From assembly GCA_944548615.1 (NCBI GenBank), contig OX155952.1:2445001-2509000 (forward strand): DNA of 64,000 nt, read 5' to 3'. Position 1 is the first letter of the stretch; every line of letters begins with the position of its first letter. This document shows positions 50,190 through 63,823 of this stretch, piece after piece. The notes under the pieces were generated by a model. The model was not told where the DNA came from. It saw nothing but the letters and a program-made list of their open reading frames with translations, and made no database searches. A program made the position numbers and the translations under genes. Origin of the DNA: Micropterix aruncella (lineage: Eukaryota > Arthropoda > Insecta > Lepidoptera > Micropterigidae).

Positions 50190-50605
50190 TTCTATTACAG
50201 CTTCTTACAGTCTGGCTTTACCGTTACTGTAAATGTACTGGAACTGCAAACAATAATGCAGAAACTTGCGGTTAATAACCGAGCCTGGTCAATCGCTCAT
50301 CGCCACTGCTTCTGCATGACAACGTATAACCACAGATTACACTGCAAACAGTCGCAAAGTTGCAGGAGTTGCGACTGGAGACTCTTGGTCACCCACCGTG
50401 CTTGCCAGACTTTGCTCCAATAGAGTTTTTTTTTTCAGAATTTAGATAACCTTTTACAAGGGAAAAAACAACTTTGAAGAGTCGGTGAAAACCGCCTTTA
50501 AAGCACTCATTGGTTCCTGATCACGAGAGTTTTACAGCAGAGGAATTAAGCAATTCCCATTAAAATGACAAATCCGCATGGGTAAAAGGGGACAGTATAT
50601 CTATT
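50190..50605 (+). pseudogene. Mariner-like transposase C-terminal relic
   Basis: Order of mariner C-terminal motifs across frames: LELQTIMQKLAV, then TVAKLQELRLETLGHPPCLP, then FFQNLDNLLQGKNNFEESVK, a stop, and [15 protein letters not shown]. The third acidic position of the DDE/D region (PDLAP-DYHFF) reads PDFAPIEFFF. Frameshifts and stops inactivate it. Its last 180 bp are duplicated at 51640-51825. Confidence 0.7.
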
Positions 50606-50608
50606 AAT

Positions 50609-50836
<228 letters not shown>

Positions 50837-51024
50837 ATTTTGAATACCTATTGAGCCATATATCCATTTATATTATAAATTTATACTATTTAATTTCTTT
50901 TAATATAATTATTTCTACTGCTGCTATTATAAAATGTAAGTATGTATCTAACTTTAGTTTAATTTTGTAACTGTATAACTTTTATTATTTAAAAAGTGTT
51001 AGTAGTACGCTGTTAAAAAACCGC

Positions 51025-51243
51025 TTGCTGCGAACCCCTGAATCACTAGTCAATCAGTTCAGTTGCGTTCAATACGAAACTATCTGCCTACCTGCATTAT
51101 GGATAGCAATATTTACCGGGAAACGAGCGGAACTCATATACGATGCGAACTCGGAATACGATGCGACAATCACCTCTATATTGCAAAATAGGGGATTCGC
51201 GCTTGTGGATTCTATTTTGCGGTTAAAAAAACTAGAAAAATAA
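51025..51243 (+). other. Unidentified 72-codon open frame
   Basis: MLRTPESLVNQFSCVQYETI... ending LRLKKLEK. No family is recognised. It lies in repeat-dense DNA and is followed by AAT repeats, so a retroelement remnant or a chance frame are both possible. Confidence 0.2.
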
Positions 51244-51317
51244 CAAAATAATAAAATAAAAAATAATAATAATAATAATAATGATTATAAATTAAAATAG
51301 AAATCATTAAAAATATA

Positions 51318-51625
51318 TATATTTTAGATCTTTCCTGACACAACCTGACACAACCGTGGCACTCTAGTGTGACTCCCGAAGTGAGCTCGCCTTAACACAG
51401 GGGTGCCTAGCAAGGCGGGCTCGGCTGCTCTTTGCTTAGCATAATAGAAATATTACCATTTGCGTTTAACGTATGCCCTATGTAACCTAGGCTCAGACAG
51501 ATGTATAATGCGTATATAACTTTAAAAGCATACGACGGCATTGTATAAATTGACATTTTATTTTCTGTTGTGCTCATGAATTTGAATGTATATGTATATG
51601 TAAATAAATAAATAAATAAAATATA
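51318..51625 (+). repeat. RepG copy 2, LINE 3' end with (AAAT)n tail
   Basis: Related to 40845-41140: GTGAGCTCGCCTTAACAC, CTAGCAAGGCGGGCTCGG, ACCTAGGCTCAGACAG, then AAATA repeats. Confidence 0.7.
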
Positions 51626-51639
51626 TATATATGTATACG

Positions 51640-52919
<1,280 letters not shown>

Positions 52920-53301
52920 TACAGGTGAGCTTTTGATTAGTGACATCCTTGAAGTGGGTAAATCGGTACGAGCAAATAAGCAAGTTTTGATATTTAAAAA
53001 AAAAATACAAACAAAAAATATTAGTTTTCCAAAAAAAAAGTTTTGTTTTGAAAATTTGAAAAATGTAATGTTTTGAAAAATCACCTGGCAAGTTAAAATA
53101 TCGCTAATATTGTTTATTTGCGATATTTTACCTATTGCTGGATGCCGCAGTGCGTTCGACGTTTGTCAAACTTTTATTTAGCAGTCATATTTTACAAATT
53201 TTCCAAAAAAATATATTTTTTTTTTGTGTTAAAAAAATGTTTTATTGCCTATACTGATTCACCCACTTCGAGCATGTTACTAATTAAAAAGTCACCCTGT
53301 A
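52920..53301. mobile_element. TA-flanked foldback MITE
   Basis: Inverted ends of about 50 bp starting CAGGTGAGCTTTTGATTAG on the left and, complemented, CAGGGTGACTTTTTAATTAG on the right, each bordered by TA. Interior is A/T-homopolymer-rich and non-coding. It fits a Tc1/mariner-type non-autonomous element. Confidence 0.75.
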
Positions 53302-54142
53302 TAAGAGCATGGAGGGTATTTGCACATTTCTGCGCTCCCGAAGACGAAGCCGTAGACTATTAACTAAACGAAGAAACATGATCTAATTTACAGAGGCCAG
53401 ATACATATCTTATGCATAGATTCTGCAGTTTTTCATTTTTTTTTTACTTTTTTTATTTGACATCTAGGTAACTGACGGCGGCATAATTCAGCACAGGCAA
53501 TGGCAATATTTTAAAATATGGGTTTTATTTTCATACAAATCCCTGTTGTACGCTTTTTGTGCGTCGTAAATTTATAAAACAAAAACAAAACCTAAATGCT
53601 CACTTTGCAGATACCAGTAAATAGTAAGTGATATTACGGTTCCACTAATTTGAAATTAAAGACTATCACGGTTGTGTTACGTACCCCGTTTGACATTATA
53701 AAAAGGATAAAACGAATTTTACAGGGTGCTACAAACTTCACGTGGTAAATTAATTCCTTTAATTTATGTTTATATGCGTATAAACATAATAACTACCTAG
53801 AAAGTTTAAACTATCTTCCAATTTACTAATTAAAAAACAATGAATCATAATTCGCGATAATCTATTATAATCCAATTGTAAGTACACTAATCGATGACGC
53901 ATATTTGCAGTCGACAGATTAACACCCACAAACAAACACTCATCTAGAGATGCCCTTCTTGTCGTATCTGAAGATAATTAAAGTTGATTAGCCACCAAGA
54001 TAGGAATATGAGCCACGACAGAGAATATGGAATTTTATCGAGGCACTTGATTGGCAGCAATCGTAACTCGATTTTACTGCGGTGACTCGATTACACGCAC
54101 AGTAAATCGATTTATGTAATCTATACGTGGAGCTTCTAAGAT
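53302..54142. other. AT-rich DNA, no gene seen
   Basis: No supported feature. Confidence 0.5.
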
Positions 54143-54217
54143 ATCTAAGATAATCCATTTTAGAGCACCAGTAGCTACTCCATAGCTACTGGCGCTCTAA
54201 AATGGATTATCTTAGAT
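54143..54217. repeat. 35-bp-arm hairpin
   Basis: ATCTAAGATAATCCATTTTA... to 54177, a five-base loop, then the complement with one mismatch. It has no flanking direct repeats that would mark it as a transposon. Confidence 0.9.
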
Positions 54218-54517
54218 GAATTATACTGACCAATACGTTTTTTTATATGAAATATTAGTAATAATACTAATAAACTGCTTTATTTCTTAGCAGTATTTAA
54301 CTCATATAAAGCAATATCTTACGACTAACCTTAACCTAATAGGAAAACATTTTTTGGGGTAAAAATAAAATAAAGCTTTTATTAAAACGGTTATAAAGGC
54401 AGCTTATACCAAATATATCTAATTAAATTATCTAATTAGTATCGAAAATTAAACGTTATAAATTTTAAAAATATAAAACGCAATAAACTTATATTGAGGC
54501 AGGGAAGGATGAGAAAT

Positions 54518-54840
54518 TTATGAGTGTTCTTTGAGACGGCGTTTCAAGTAATACAAACTCGGTGCTGTCCTTACATGTGTGGGTGAAGCATTCCAGGGAT
54601 GGGCTCCTTGCACAGAGAAGGAAAGCGAGTGGAAATCACTACTGTGACCAGGGATCGAAAACAGTAGCATGTCTTCAGGTCTCAGAGGGCGTCCTTGAGC
54701 TGAGCGGCACGGAACCTGTTTATGAGATAGCTCGGAGCGGCCACCTCCACAAGATTCTGTAAAGTAACCCGATGATTCTCGTATCTCTACTTTCTTGAGT
54801 CGTCAGCCAGTGAACTTTCCTTCTGTTCTCTGTAATATAG
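54518..54840 (-). pseudogene. LINE ORF2 C-terminal fragment
   Basis: Minus-strand frame RPLRPEDMLLFSIPG then AHPWNASPTHVRTAPSLYY and LKRRLKEHS before a stop. This is the usual last block of many LINE ORF2 proteins (WN-LP--VR---SL--FKRRLK-HL). An upstream part in other frames (RFRAAQLKDAL-like) is broken. Confidence 0.6.
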
Positions 54841-55794
54841 TCATATTTTTGTAGCTGCCTTTATATGCGTTTTATATTACATCACTATTTATTACAGTTT
54901 TATATTATATTTGCAGCAAAACATGTTCTACCATTAAGGTTAACTATAAGATATTGCTTCAACGCAATAACCTCGCTGATTTGGTTTTCATCAAACAAAG
55001 CGTTTTATTAATATTATTATTATTACTACATGTTGGTTAACATATTGACCAAATGCTTTTAGGTTATCTCGAACCACAAAATGCAATTAGAATGTCCATT
55101 TTCTAATTCATCATAAAATATTAAGCAATTAAGTCGTTTTTAATCAATTAGTTTTTTTTATAAAAACAGTAAAAGGCAATTTTTCTAAATAAAGTAGGAG
55201 ACTAAAACATCATTTTTTTTCTATTTTTTAATGATATTATAAAACTACACATTAAATTACACAGTATTTTTCGCAAAACAAACATTAAATTTGAGACAAT
55301 GTGTAATCCTCATTAATGAACTTTCATCAAAAATCAATATCCAAAACCATAGGAAAAATAAACAAATAGGAAATAGTTTTACAGTTCTAATCCTGACTCT
55401 ACTACTGTGCAGTGACATTCAACAATAACTTCTGAAACTGATTTTCCTTCATAAGGCAACATTTCTTTATATTAAACAATGAAAACGATAATAATGATTC
55501 CAAAGTTTGAACATATTAATAACGTTAATTTACGCTTCCTTTGCTTTGCAGTTAGATTTCTTTTCCTAGTTCTTGTCCCAGATATACTCCCACGACCGAA
55601 TTGTCATATTCTGACATGATTTAGGCTGTAGACACAAAAAATTACGTATTCATTTCCATTGTTAAGAACTATTTTTTTCAAATGTGTTACTATAATAAAT
55701 ATAAGTTGATGCGGTAATAGATTATTTCGCGGAAAGGGAAGCTGGGCGAATAAAATTGTAGCAAGATTAAATAATAAAATTTGCTGGGACCTAT
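54841..55794. other. AT-rich DNA, no gene seen
   Basis: No supported feature. Confidence 0.5.
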
Positions 55795-56943
55795 ATTTTA
55801 TTTTTTTATTTGTTGTGTGGGGCTTTTCTAAGGTCTTTATGAGCCTTGTAACACTGCGACCATTGCTGATCTATTGTGTTCGCCACATACTATAGTTCTG
55901 CGCTAAGCCTTGTGTCATTTAAGAACCGCAACAGGCTTTTGGCGCCAGATTGTTTTACCTCCTCAGGTTGGAGGTAATGACCACCCAAGTGGATGTATCT
56001 TTTACGCATCAGCGGGCCACACTCACACATAAGGTGCAGAGGAGTTTCCTCTGCCCCTTGGCAGAACCTGCACATTTTTGTGTCTCGGAGCTTGAGGTTG
56101 TACATGTGTTTGTTGAGGCCACAATGCCCCGTGAGCGCCGTCACCAGTATGCGTAGATTGTTCCTATTTAGCGATAAGGCCTCACGGGCCGTCTTAGGGT
56201 CGTAGGCCTTAAGGTGATTCGTCGCGGTCCGAGGAAACTATTCTGATAATAGATGGCGTTGTAAGCAATATTAACAGAAAAATACGATTTTTAGCTCTCT
56301 CAGTGCAGTAAAAATTACGAAATAAATTTACCGGGAACTTTACATATACACGGTTCGATGTACTTCGTATCACCGCGATAATCAACCGAATTACGAAATT
56401 AATGGGGAAAACAGACCAATTTCGGTTCTGAACCGAAATTGGTCTGTTTTCCCCATTAATTTCGTAATGCGGTTGATTATCGCGGTGATACGAAATACAT
56501 CGAACCGTGTATATGTAAAGTTCCCGGTAAATTTATTTCGTAATTTTTACTGCACTGAGAGAGCTAAAAATCGTATTTTTCTGTTAATATTGCTTACATC
56601 GCCATCTATTATCAGAATAGTTTCCTCGGACCGCGACGAATCACCTTAATTAGCGCTTTGGATTGATTCAACCCTGGCGTGTTGTTCCAGTGGTTGACGG
56701 ATTGTTCTAAACATATTTGTTTGAGAATTAGGTTTGCAAGGCTTTTTGGCACGCCACAGCAAGGCTCAGGGCCGTATAACGTTCCTTTTGCTCCCGTCTT
56801 AGCAAGTTCGTCGGCTTTTTCATTTCCCTCGATTCCTGCATGGCCGGGAACCCATCTTAGAACTACCCTGCTGGGACCTAAGGATTGAAGATGTGGGTAC
56901 AGTCTGGCTTGTGCGTTGTCTACACTGGTTGTATGTGTTCCAT
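55795..56943 (-). pseudogene. LINE RNase H and C-terminus, split by RepB
   Basis: Upstream half (56650-56943): RVVLRWVPGHAGIEGNEKAD then ELAKTGAKGTLYGPEP, an RNase H domain with the GH-GI-GNE-AD motif. Downstream half (55890-56208): AYDPKTAREALSLNR, VTALTGHCGLNKH and a Cys/His knuckle (CRFCQGAEETPLHLMCEC). The halves are separated only by the RepB insertion; with one TTAA retained they are in the same frame. The natural stop is at about 55890, with a short 3' UTR to the T-rich end near 55795. 5'-truncated R1/Jockey-type element. Confidence 0.8.
56209..56649. mobile_element. RepB copy 2: 433-bp TTAA palindrome in a LINE
   Basis: Essentially identical to 3855-4295; I noted a single base difference (GAAATACATCG versus GAAGTACATCG). 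Bordered by TTAA on both sides. The interrupted LINE frame supplies an independent proof of the insertion boundaries. Confidence 0.92.
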
Positions 56944-57711
56944 ATTAATGTCACAAGAAGTTATGTCAAGTCATGAAGAATGTCACAATACGTAAGAGTT
57001 ATAAGAAAATATGTAATACGAGTGCAAAATTATTTACGGGTTGTTGTCAACAATAAAAATGGTCACAAAAAACCCACCCGGTATATTTGTTTTGTGAGTT
57101 TTCTAGAATCATTAATTTCAAACGCTAGAGAATGAGGGGCGCCAATGTCAAGTTTTTGCCCCGGTTAACAAAAATTGTAGATCCGGACTGAATAACGCAC
57201 GACAGTTCAGTCCGCACGGCAACGGATGGCGATACGATTTTAATGTTTTTTTCTGCAATGCGATAAAACTAATTGGGCAAAGAAAATTAAAATATCGGTT
57301 AAAATTCATTATAAATGTAAAAATTTAACCCAGTAAATATCATTACGGGACACATATCAATTAGATTGTCTAGCAGTTGTTATAGGACAAAATGCAATAG
57401 AAATGTCAAAAACGAATATTCAAAATTTTACGTAGAAAAAAGTAATTTAGAATGTGTAAAAGCTTATTTAATTAACAACTTATTTAATTATTTCTTTTCT
57501 TACCCTTATATTATTATTAGCTTTATTATATTTTTTTCTACTATCAATGTGTTCATGTTATTTCTATGTTAATGTGTAATGCAAGCATTGCAAACTATTC
57601 ATAGGATAGTAAATTTGTTTTGTTTAAATATGTTTTTAAGATACCTAGTATCATATATTTACTATCTGTAAGTTTGCTATAAAATATAATAAATAAATAA
57701 ATAAATAGTAG
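56944..57711. other. AT-rich DNA, no gene seen
   Basis: No supported feature. Confidence 0.5.
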
Positions 57712-57783
57712 GGTTGGTTGTAAGAGATTGTCATATGACAATAAACCCGCCCATTGTGACATTTTCACAATAAAGAGTATAAA
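57712..57783 (+). repeat. Solo copy of SINE/LINE tail
   Basis: GTAGGGTTGGTTGTAAGAG...GACAATAAACCCGCCC...CACAATAAAGAG, as in the SINE at 29822-30105 but without its tRNA-like head. Confidence 0.65.
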
Positions 57784-58139
57784 CAAACAATACTAGAGAG
57801 AATTCAGATGTTTAATTTTGTTACATAAAAATATGTATTTTTTACTATTTTTTATTGTTTAATTATTATTTTGATTTTTTAATGGTCATTTTCTTTGTTT
57901 TTTTTTAAATTTTTTATTTTGCTATACCATTCTCGTAATCGTAACCATTTTTATCTTAGATTATGAAAGCAATAAAGCAGTGTCTATATAAATTATAGTC
58001 ATCATATAAATTAGTGTCTTCTTTGGAACAGGCGCTGCCTAGTTTATTGTATTTTGAAATATTTTTCATGTATGTTCCTAAGTAGATAAATAATAAAAAA
58101 AACTAAAAATTATGAACAAAATGCAAATGAAAAGTTTGC
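57784..58139. other. AT-rich DNA, no gene seen
   Basis: T-rich runs only. Confidence 0.5.
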
Positions 58140-58580
58140 TCCTCATATTATGTAGTCAACTCGTCAATAGGGGTCGAAGGGGGCGGCAAAGGAGGCCGCA
58201 GCGATAATTGATCAAAACCGACGCTCTCGGTTCATTCCGTTCAGTGTAGCTCGCGACCCAGGCGCGGTAGAGTAGTATAAAGTTTGACAATGTCGATTGA
58301 CCTAAGTTATAATAAAAATACTTTGGACAATATTTCTTAGCAAAATACTTAAAATAAATGTGAAAGATACTTATTTTTTATGTCAGCCGCAGCCCGCGCA
58401 AAAGCCACGTGGCAATACAGATTTCGCACTTCGTTGGTAAGAGGAGTATCTCGGCCGGATACAGCCACTGGTAGTACAATATCCGGCGTCGAGCAAGTGA
58501 GACGGTTTCGGGAGCGTTACAAATTTTAAGTGGCGGGCGTTTTGAAGGGCGGAGCGTGCGCCTCTCAAACCGCTGTACCT
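58140..58580. other. GC-richer block of unknown nature
   Basis: Two GC-rich segments (about 58165-58275 and 58384-58575) with many CpG-containing words. No recognisable protein or repeat family. Could be a regulatory island of a neighbouring gene or an unclassified element. Confidence 0.3.
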
Positions 58581-58657
58581 GAGCCGATGTTTTTTGTATT
58601 ATTTAGAATTTATTACATTAATGTGTGCACAATCAATACTCTAATATTATATACATA

Positions 58658-58738
58658 GGTTAGCTCTAAAATATTGCCTGCGGGCAATAAGCTCGCCTTT
58701 TCTTAAGAATAAAGAGTTTTATTATTATTATTATTATT
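58658..58738 (+). repeat. LINE/SINE 3' tail with (ATT)n
   Basis: Forward copy of the tail at 37348-37440. Confidence 0.7.
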
Positions 58739-59136
58739 ACATTGATTATTACTAATATTTTTAAGTACTAATTACTAATTAGAGTATAATTTCATAATGT
58801 GCACTCCGCATTCTTAATTAATAATTGCATAAGTGCTATTTATCTGAAGATTCACTAAAAAAGTATCAATAAAAAACTATAATCCTTAAAAATAATGAAA
58901 AAAAAACAATTTTTTTTTAGAATTAAATTTTCAATACTTCAGAATAAAAATTGAAAGAAAAAAAAACTCTTTCATATTGTCATCAAAAAAAATATAAAAA
59001 TATATAACAATAACATACTAATAAAAACATACGGTAAATTATCAATCTGTCTCATTATTAAGTCTCTAAATTTCATCCTTATAAAATCCAATTAGTGCAA
59101 GCTTAAAAAGAAAATGATCATGCTTTTAAAAAAAAC
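58739..59136. other. AT-rich DNA, no gene seen
   Basis: A/T homopolymers; no feature. Confidence 0.5.
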
Positions 59137-59830
59137 ATGTTGGAAGTTTTTCCCACGCAGTGCAGGCTTAATAACGTAATCTTCGGCGATGAGGAACATT
59201 TTCACTTGGAAAGGTATGTGAACAGGCAAAACTGTAGAAATTGGGCCCCGTCTAACCCAAAAGAAAGATATCAAAGACAGTTACATAGCCCAAAGGTGAC
59301 TGTATGGTGCGCAATGTCCGCCAGCAGCGTAATTTGTTCGTTTTTCTTTGAGAACCAAAATGGTCAAGCAATCAATGTAAATTCCGAACCATACAGGCAC
59401 ATGATCAACACTTTTTGCTCCTATTGTGGAAAGAGATCCCCGATATCCCATGAACACATGGTTTCAACAGAATGGGGCTACTGCCCATACTGCCAGGGAT
59501 TCGACGGGGACTGTCCGAGCACATTTCCCCTAACAAATGATACATACGGTTTGGAGACATACGCTGGCCGCCAAGGTCACCCGATCTCACTCCGTGTGAT
59601 TTTTTTTCTGTGAGGTTATTTAAAATCAAAAGTTTATTCCAACAAACCTCAAACCATTTAAGGCCGGAAAGAAAATATACGACGACAAATCGACAACATT
59701 TCTACGCAGCTCTGCAAGAAAGTGCTTCAAAATTTGCGCGTTCGATTAGAGGGAGTGCGTGCGAATGGATGGGAAACATTTAGAAGGAATTTTATTAAAA
59801 AAATAAAACCCGACTATTTTATGGATCTTT
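59137..59830 (+). pseudogene. Mariner-like transposase relic (central and C-terminal)
   Basis: VIFGDEEHFHLERYVNRQNC then SPKVTVWCAMSASSV and FFFENQNGQAINVNSEPYRH make up the region with the first catalytic Asp. Degenerate frames then resemble the second Asp region, and GYLKSKVYSNKPQT matches the segment after PDLTP-DFFLW. The last part reads NIRRQIDNIST...VRANG. Multiple frameshifts. It complements the N-terminal relic at 15307. Confidence 0.7.
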
Positions 59831-60323
59831 TGGTGTAAATAAATATGTTTAATCTATTCGCTTTATTTATTCATAACACTTTTAAATTTGAACCTTTCTA
59901 CTGGACACTGTATAACCGGCATGCACGTGAGATAGGATTGTGGAAAGATTGATTTGTCTGCGAAATCGGAAGGTGAAACGTTAGGTGCTGCCTGTCGTCT
60001 GGATGGTACGTTGAAATGTAACGCACCTAATAGACATAGCGAGCAGACATCACCGATACGTCTACCGAAGACATGTCATGGATTCAGACGAATCGATGCA
60101 ATGCAAGATCATTGTTTGCTACGTTTACTATCTTTAAAATGTTTGCCTTGGAACAAGTTATCGCTTAGTTGATGGGCATGGGACCGATTATCACATATAA
60201 TAGTAACAAAATGCTGTGGGTTTATTAATTTTTAAGTTTAATTTTATTCCTTGGTAAACTTTATTGTTAAAGTTTATTACCTACGCATGCTGTTACCTAC
60301 GCATACGCATCCACACCACCGTG

Positions 60324-60365
60324 TTATGCTTGTTGCAATCTCTGTAAACTGCCATAATAAATAAA
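60324..60365 (+). repeat. Solo RepD-type 3' tail
   Basis: GTAAACTGCCATAATAAATA plus AAATA repeats, as at the 3' end of RepD copy 3. Confidence 0.6.
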
Positions 60366-62710
60366 TAAATTGGCCTGCAGCAGACCAACGCTTCGCGGTG
60401 TTCTGTATGTCAAATTCAACCCTTTGAGGACCATTAACGTTGCGGTAGAGTATGGAAAATGTTGATACCTAAATCTGTTAAAGGGCGATGTAAATAATAT
60501 GTATGTCAAGTTTGGTGAAAATTAATTCAATAGATTTTGTATAAATTGATGGGACATAAATGCTATGTAACCCATAAAGATGCAAAGTTACAACTTTTTC
60601 CAGAATTTGATTATTTCATTATTAACCTCAGAAATACAAATTCAAATTCTTTAGTTTACAAAAAATCATAATATCATTTACAAGTAAATTAAACCTAACC
60701 TAACGGGATCGCACGAGACGTCCGCACTAAGGTAGGCTCAGATTGGTATAATTAAGTACTGCCTAATGCTAAATAAAAAAAATAATACGCTGAAGAATGC
60801 CGTGAAAAATAAAATGAAGTAAACTAAAATTTTAGTAAAAAGTAAAATTTCAAATAATCTTAAAAGGTATGTGATAATAATTATATGAAAAACAAAAAGC
60901 ATGCCAATGATAAATATATGGTAGGTGAATAATAATGTGTTAGGAATGGTAAGTTAGCTAGGAATAAAGCAAATAAGTTTTTCAGTTTCTTTCCTTCCCT
61001 GGGTGATAAACCAGTGGGTTAGTCTTTTTTTGTTCATATTTATTTTTATATTTATACCTTGAGTATAAATCATACTACTAAAACCATAAAAAAAAAACAA
61101 ATTGAAAAAATCGCCAAAAATATTTTATTTCTTTATATAAAATCACCAGAGTTTGTTGGTCATTTGCGATATTAAAAAAAATGCGGTACGTTTTTAAACA
61201 ATAATATATTTTTTGTTTGTATTAAGATTCTGATGTCTCAATAACATGGTAAAAACATATTTATAAATTATTTGTATTCGACAATTTATAAAATGATTTT
61301 TGTCGTTATGGCACACATATGTCACATGGTCCTTTAAGAGTTAGTAGTGGTTGTAGAAAATTTTTGTATGGTGTGCGCGTTAAAAGTGATTTCAGTGACT
61401 ACTTTTCACGTTAAACTAGCGGCCGTGCGCTCCGACACAGTCCACAGTCCACTCTAAGAATTTAGACAAATATAATGATAACATACAATACAAATACGAT
61501 GGTAACTAATGGAAGCTTAAAAAGGAGCGATTAATCATCAGCAATTTTGTAGATATAAGATAATGTCAAGAAACACGATAAGTAAATGGGATTAAAAAAA
61601 CATAATCTCATTTAAAATGACCACATTTATATAGGCACAAATTATTTGCTGGCCTATTAGTTATCTCCACGGGGTTTTCCACCATGTTGGCGAGGACTAA
61701 AGAGTATTTGATTTAAACAACAATAAACTAAACACAATTACTAATGCAGTGCGGGATTATTTCAAAAAAGGGAAATTAAATAAAGATATTCAAAAAACTC
61801 CTGCAAAGTCACTCTCCTGCAAAGTTGGGAGTCAAAAATTAAAACAGGCTGAGGAGTATCATGGAATTTAAAGGTAAAAAACGAGCCTACCAATATTTTC
61901 ATTTTCGAACACGGGTTACTCATTTGGTCGCCTCGGTATACATACAGTCTACAAAAATAGAGTTGAGAGACTCCAGAAGTACTTTCTGGGGAATTTCGAT
62001 TTCGAATCGTTTCAGAGCCACTAAAGTTACTTCGAAATACGTTACGAAATACGAGTGTCTCAATGTACTATAAAATAAATATAAGAAGTAAATCATTCGT
62101 TACATTTTATATTTTCGTTGATATCATTTCATAAAATCAATATAGCATATGAACAATTTAATTAAATTAACGCCGATACATATACTAAACCCCGCAGCCA
62201 CATGAAACATTGATGAAAGTTCATTGATATCCTCTTATCTCAAATTCTTATCACATTCAGTTAAAATATCCGTTTCCACTATGTAGTTTATAGTAAACAT
62301 TGTACGCATCATTCGCTTAGAATTATCCTACCACAGGCACGCATATCTACTACTCGCATGTACATACTTATACATTGTTTGCTCAAACGACATAAATATT
62401 TGACAAGTCCTTGACCAGTAAATTTCCTACGTAATCCCTCATATAAAAATCAGTATTTTTTTAATTTTTCATTGAGAGCATATAAATGCTGTTCACAATA
62501 TTTTATTACCTTATTTAATTAATTAACGCATTTACAAAGCATATTTGTCTAAATATTTGTTTTAATATTCATATCCAACTATTTTTTTACATTTCTTCTT
62601 ATTTTCAAAAAATAATAATAATTCGGCCGATATGAGCATTAGCACATGTTTACTGCTGCCGGCCAACTGAATGCTAGGACTCGTTTCTAGGCAGCGAGCG
62701 CTTTAGTTTT
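60366..62710. other. AT-rich DNA, no gene seen
   Basis: No coding region or repeat family I can support. An open frame at 61861-62070 has no recognisable similarity. Confidence 0.45.
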
Positions 62711-63109
62711 TACAAGATATCCCAACAAAAAGGAGTGTAGTGTGTTCAGGGTTCATCTCTGTATGTTTTCCGTTTCTTTATTCCAGCAGAACTTCTAACG
62801 CTTTAACCGATTTAAGTAGTGTGGGAAAAAAATGCGAGTGCTATTGTTAGAACCGATATGTCCTCCCGAGTGTCATAGGATACGTTGACTGTCCAAATAT
62901 CAAAATGTCTAAATAACCAAACCTCCGTATGTCAATAAATTAACATAAATATGTCGCGTTTAGTGTCAAATGAAAGGTTTGTTTGAGTACATTCCGAAAA
63001 TATATATATAAATATTTATGTATAAATACATAAACCATAAATATTGCATTATAAAAACGTAAAAAAATATAAATACGGTAGTTTACTTTTTGTAACGCAG
63101 TCGTGTTTT
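62711..63109 (+). repeat. RepC copy 4
   Basis: Shares CCAACAAAAAGGAGTGTAG, GTTCAGGGTTCATC, TATGTTTTCCGTTTCTTTA and the CAGTCGTGTTTT ending with copies 1-3. Confidence 0.7.
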
Positions 63110-63186
63110 GTATCCCCTTTAACATTTACTTGTGTATGTACGTATATTCGGCAAAAAAACATTTATAATACCATAATCATTACAAA

Positions 63187-63823
63187 TCTATACTAATATT
63201 ATAAAGAGGTAAAATTTGTGACGTTGTAGCAAGTAATCTCTGGATCTACAGAACCGATTTTTAAAATTCTTTTACCAACAGAAAGCCACGTTATTTGTGA
63301 GTGTCATAGGCTATATAGTCATCCGAAAAATTAAAAGACTTTTTCGTGGTAGTCGGATTTCCAAAGTAAGTCGGAAAAAACGGTCGAACGGAAACGTTTC
63401 TAACTAACGCTGCCTTAACGATGAGAGATATATGATTAAGTTCTAGAGAAAAGTTGTAGAGCTTGATAATGCCTACAAAAAAGTCAGCCACAGCATATGT
63501 CTAACTTTTATATTTAAGTAACAAACAGTAGTATTTTATATTAAAAAAATAATGTATATCTTTAGGTCATGTTTATTGGTCATAATATCAACAATTATGA
63601 ATTATTATCAAAATAAGTAAATTTATCGTCTCAAGTGTTTAAAACAAAAGACTTTTCCCTTTTACTGCATAAATAGTTAAAGAGATAATACGACATAGGT
63701 ATGTGAAAATATAACCCTTCTTTTGGCAGTCAGGAAATAAATCATAGCACTCAGTACTAACCAAACCACACTCATAATTTCATCACAAGTAAAAAGTAAA
63801 AGTCACAAGTAAAAGTCAGCTAG
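63187..63823 (+). mobile_element. Non-autonomous Helitron, sister of 16174-16893
   Basis: Starts TCTATACTAATATTATAAAG and ends GTCAGCTAG|T. The interior is colinear with the first copy. The GC-rich 3' hairpin is replaced by AAGTAAAAGTCACAAGTAAA, so the usual termination hairpin is gone. Confidence 0.8.

Noticed and set aside
61861..62070. Seventy-codon plus-strand frame rich in basic residues
   Set aside because: No family recognised and no supporting context.
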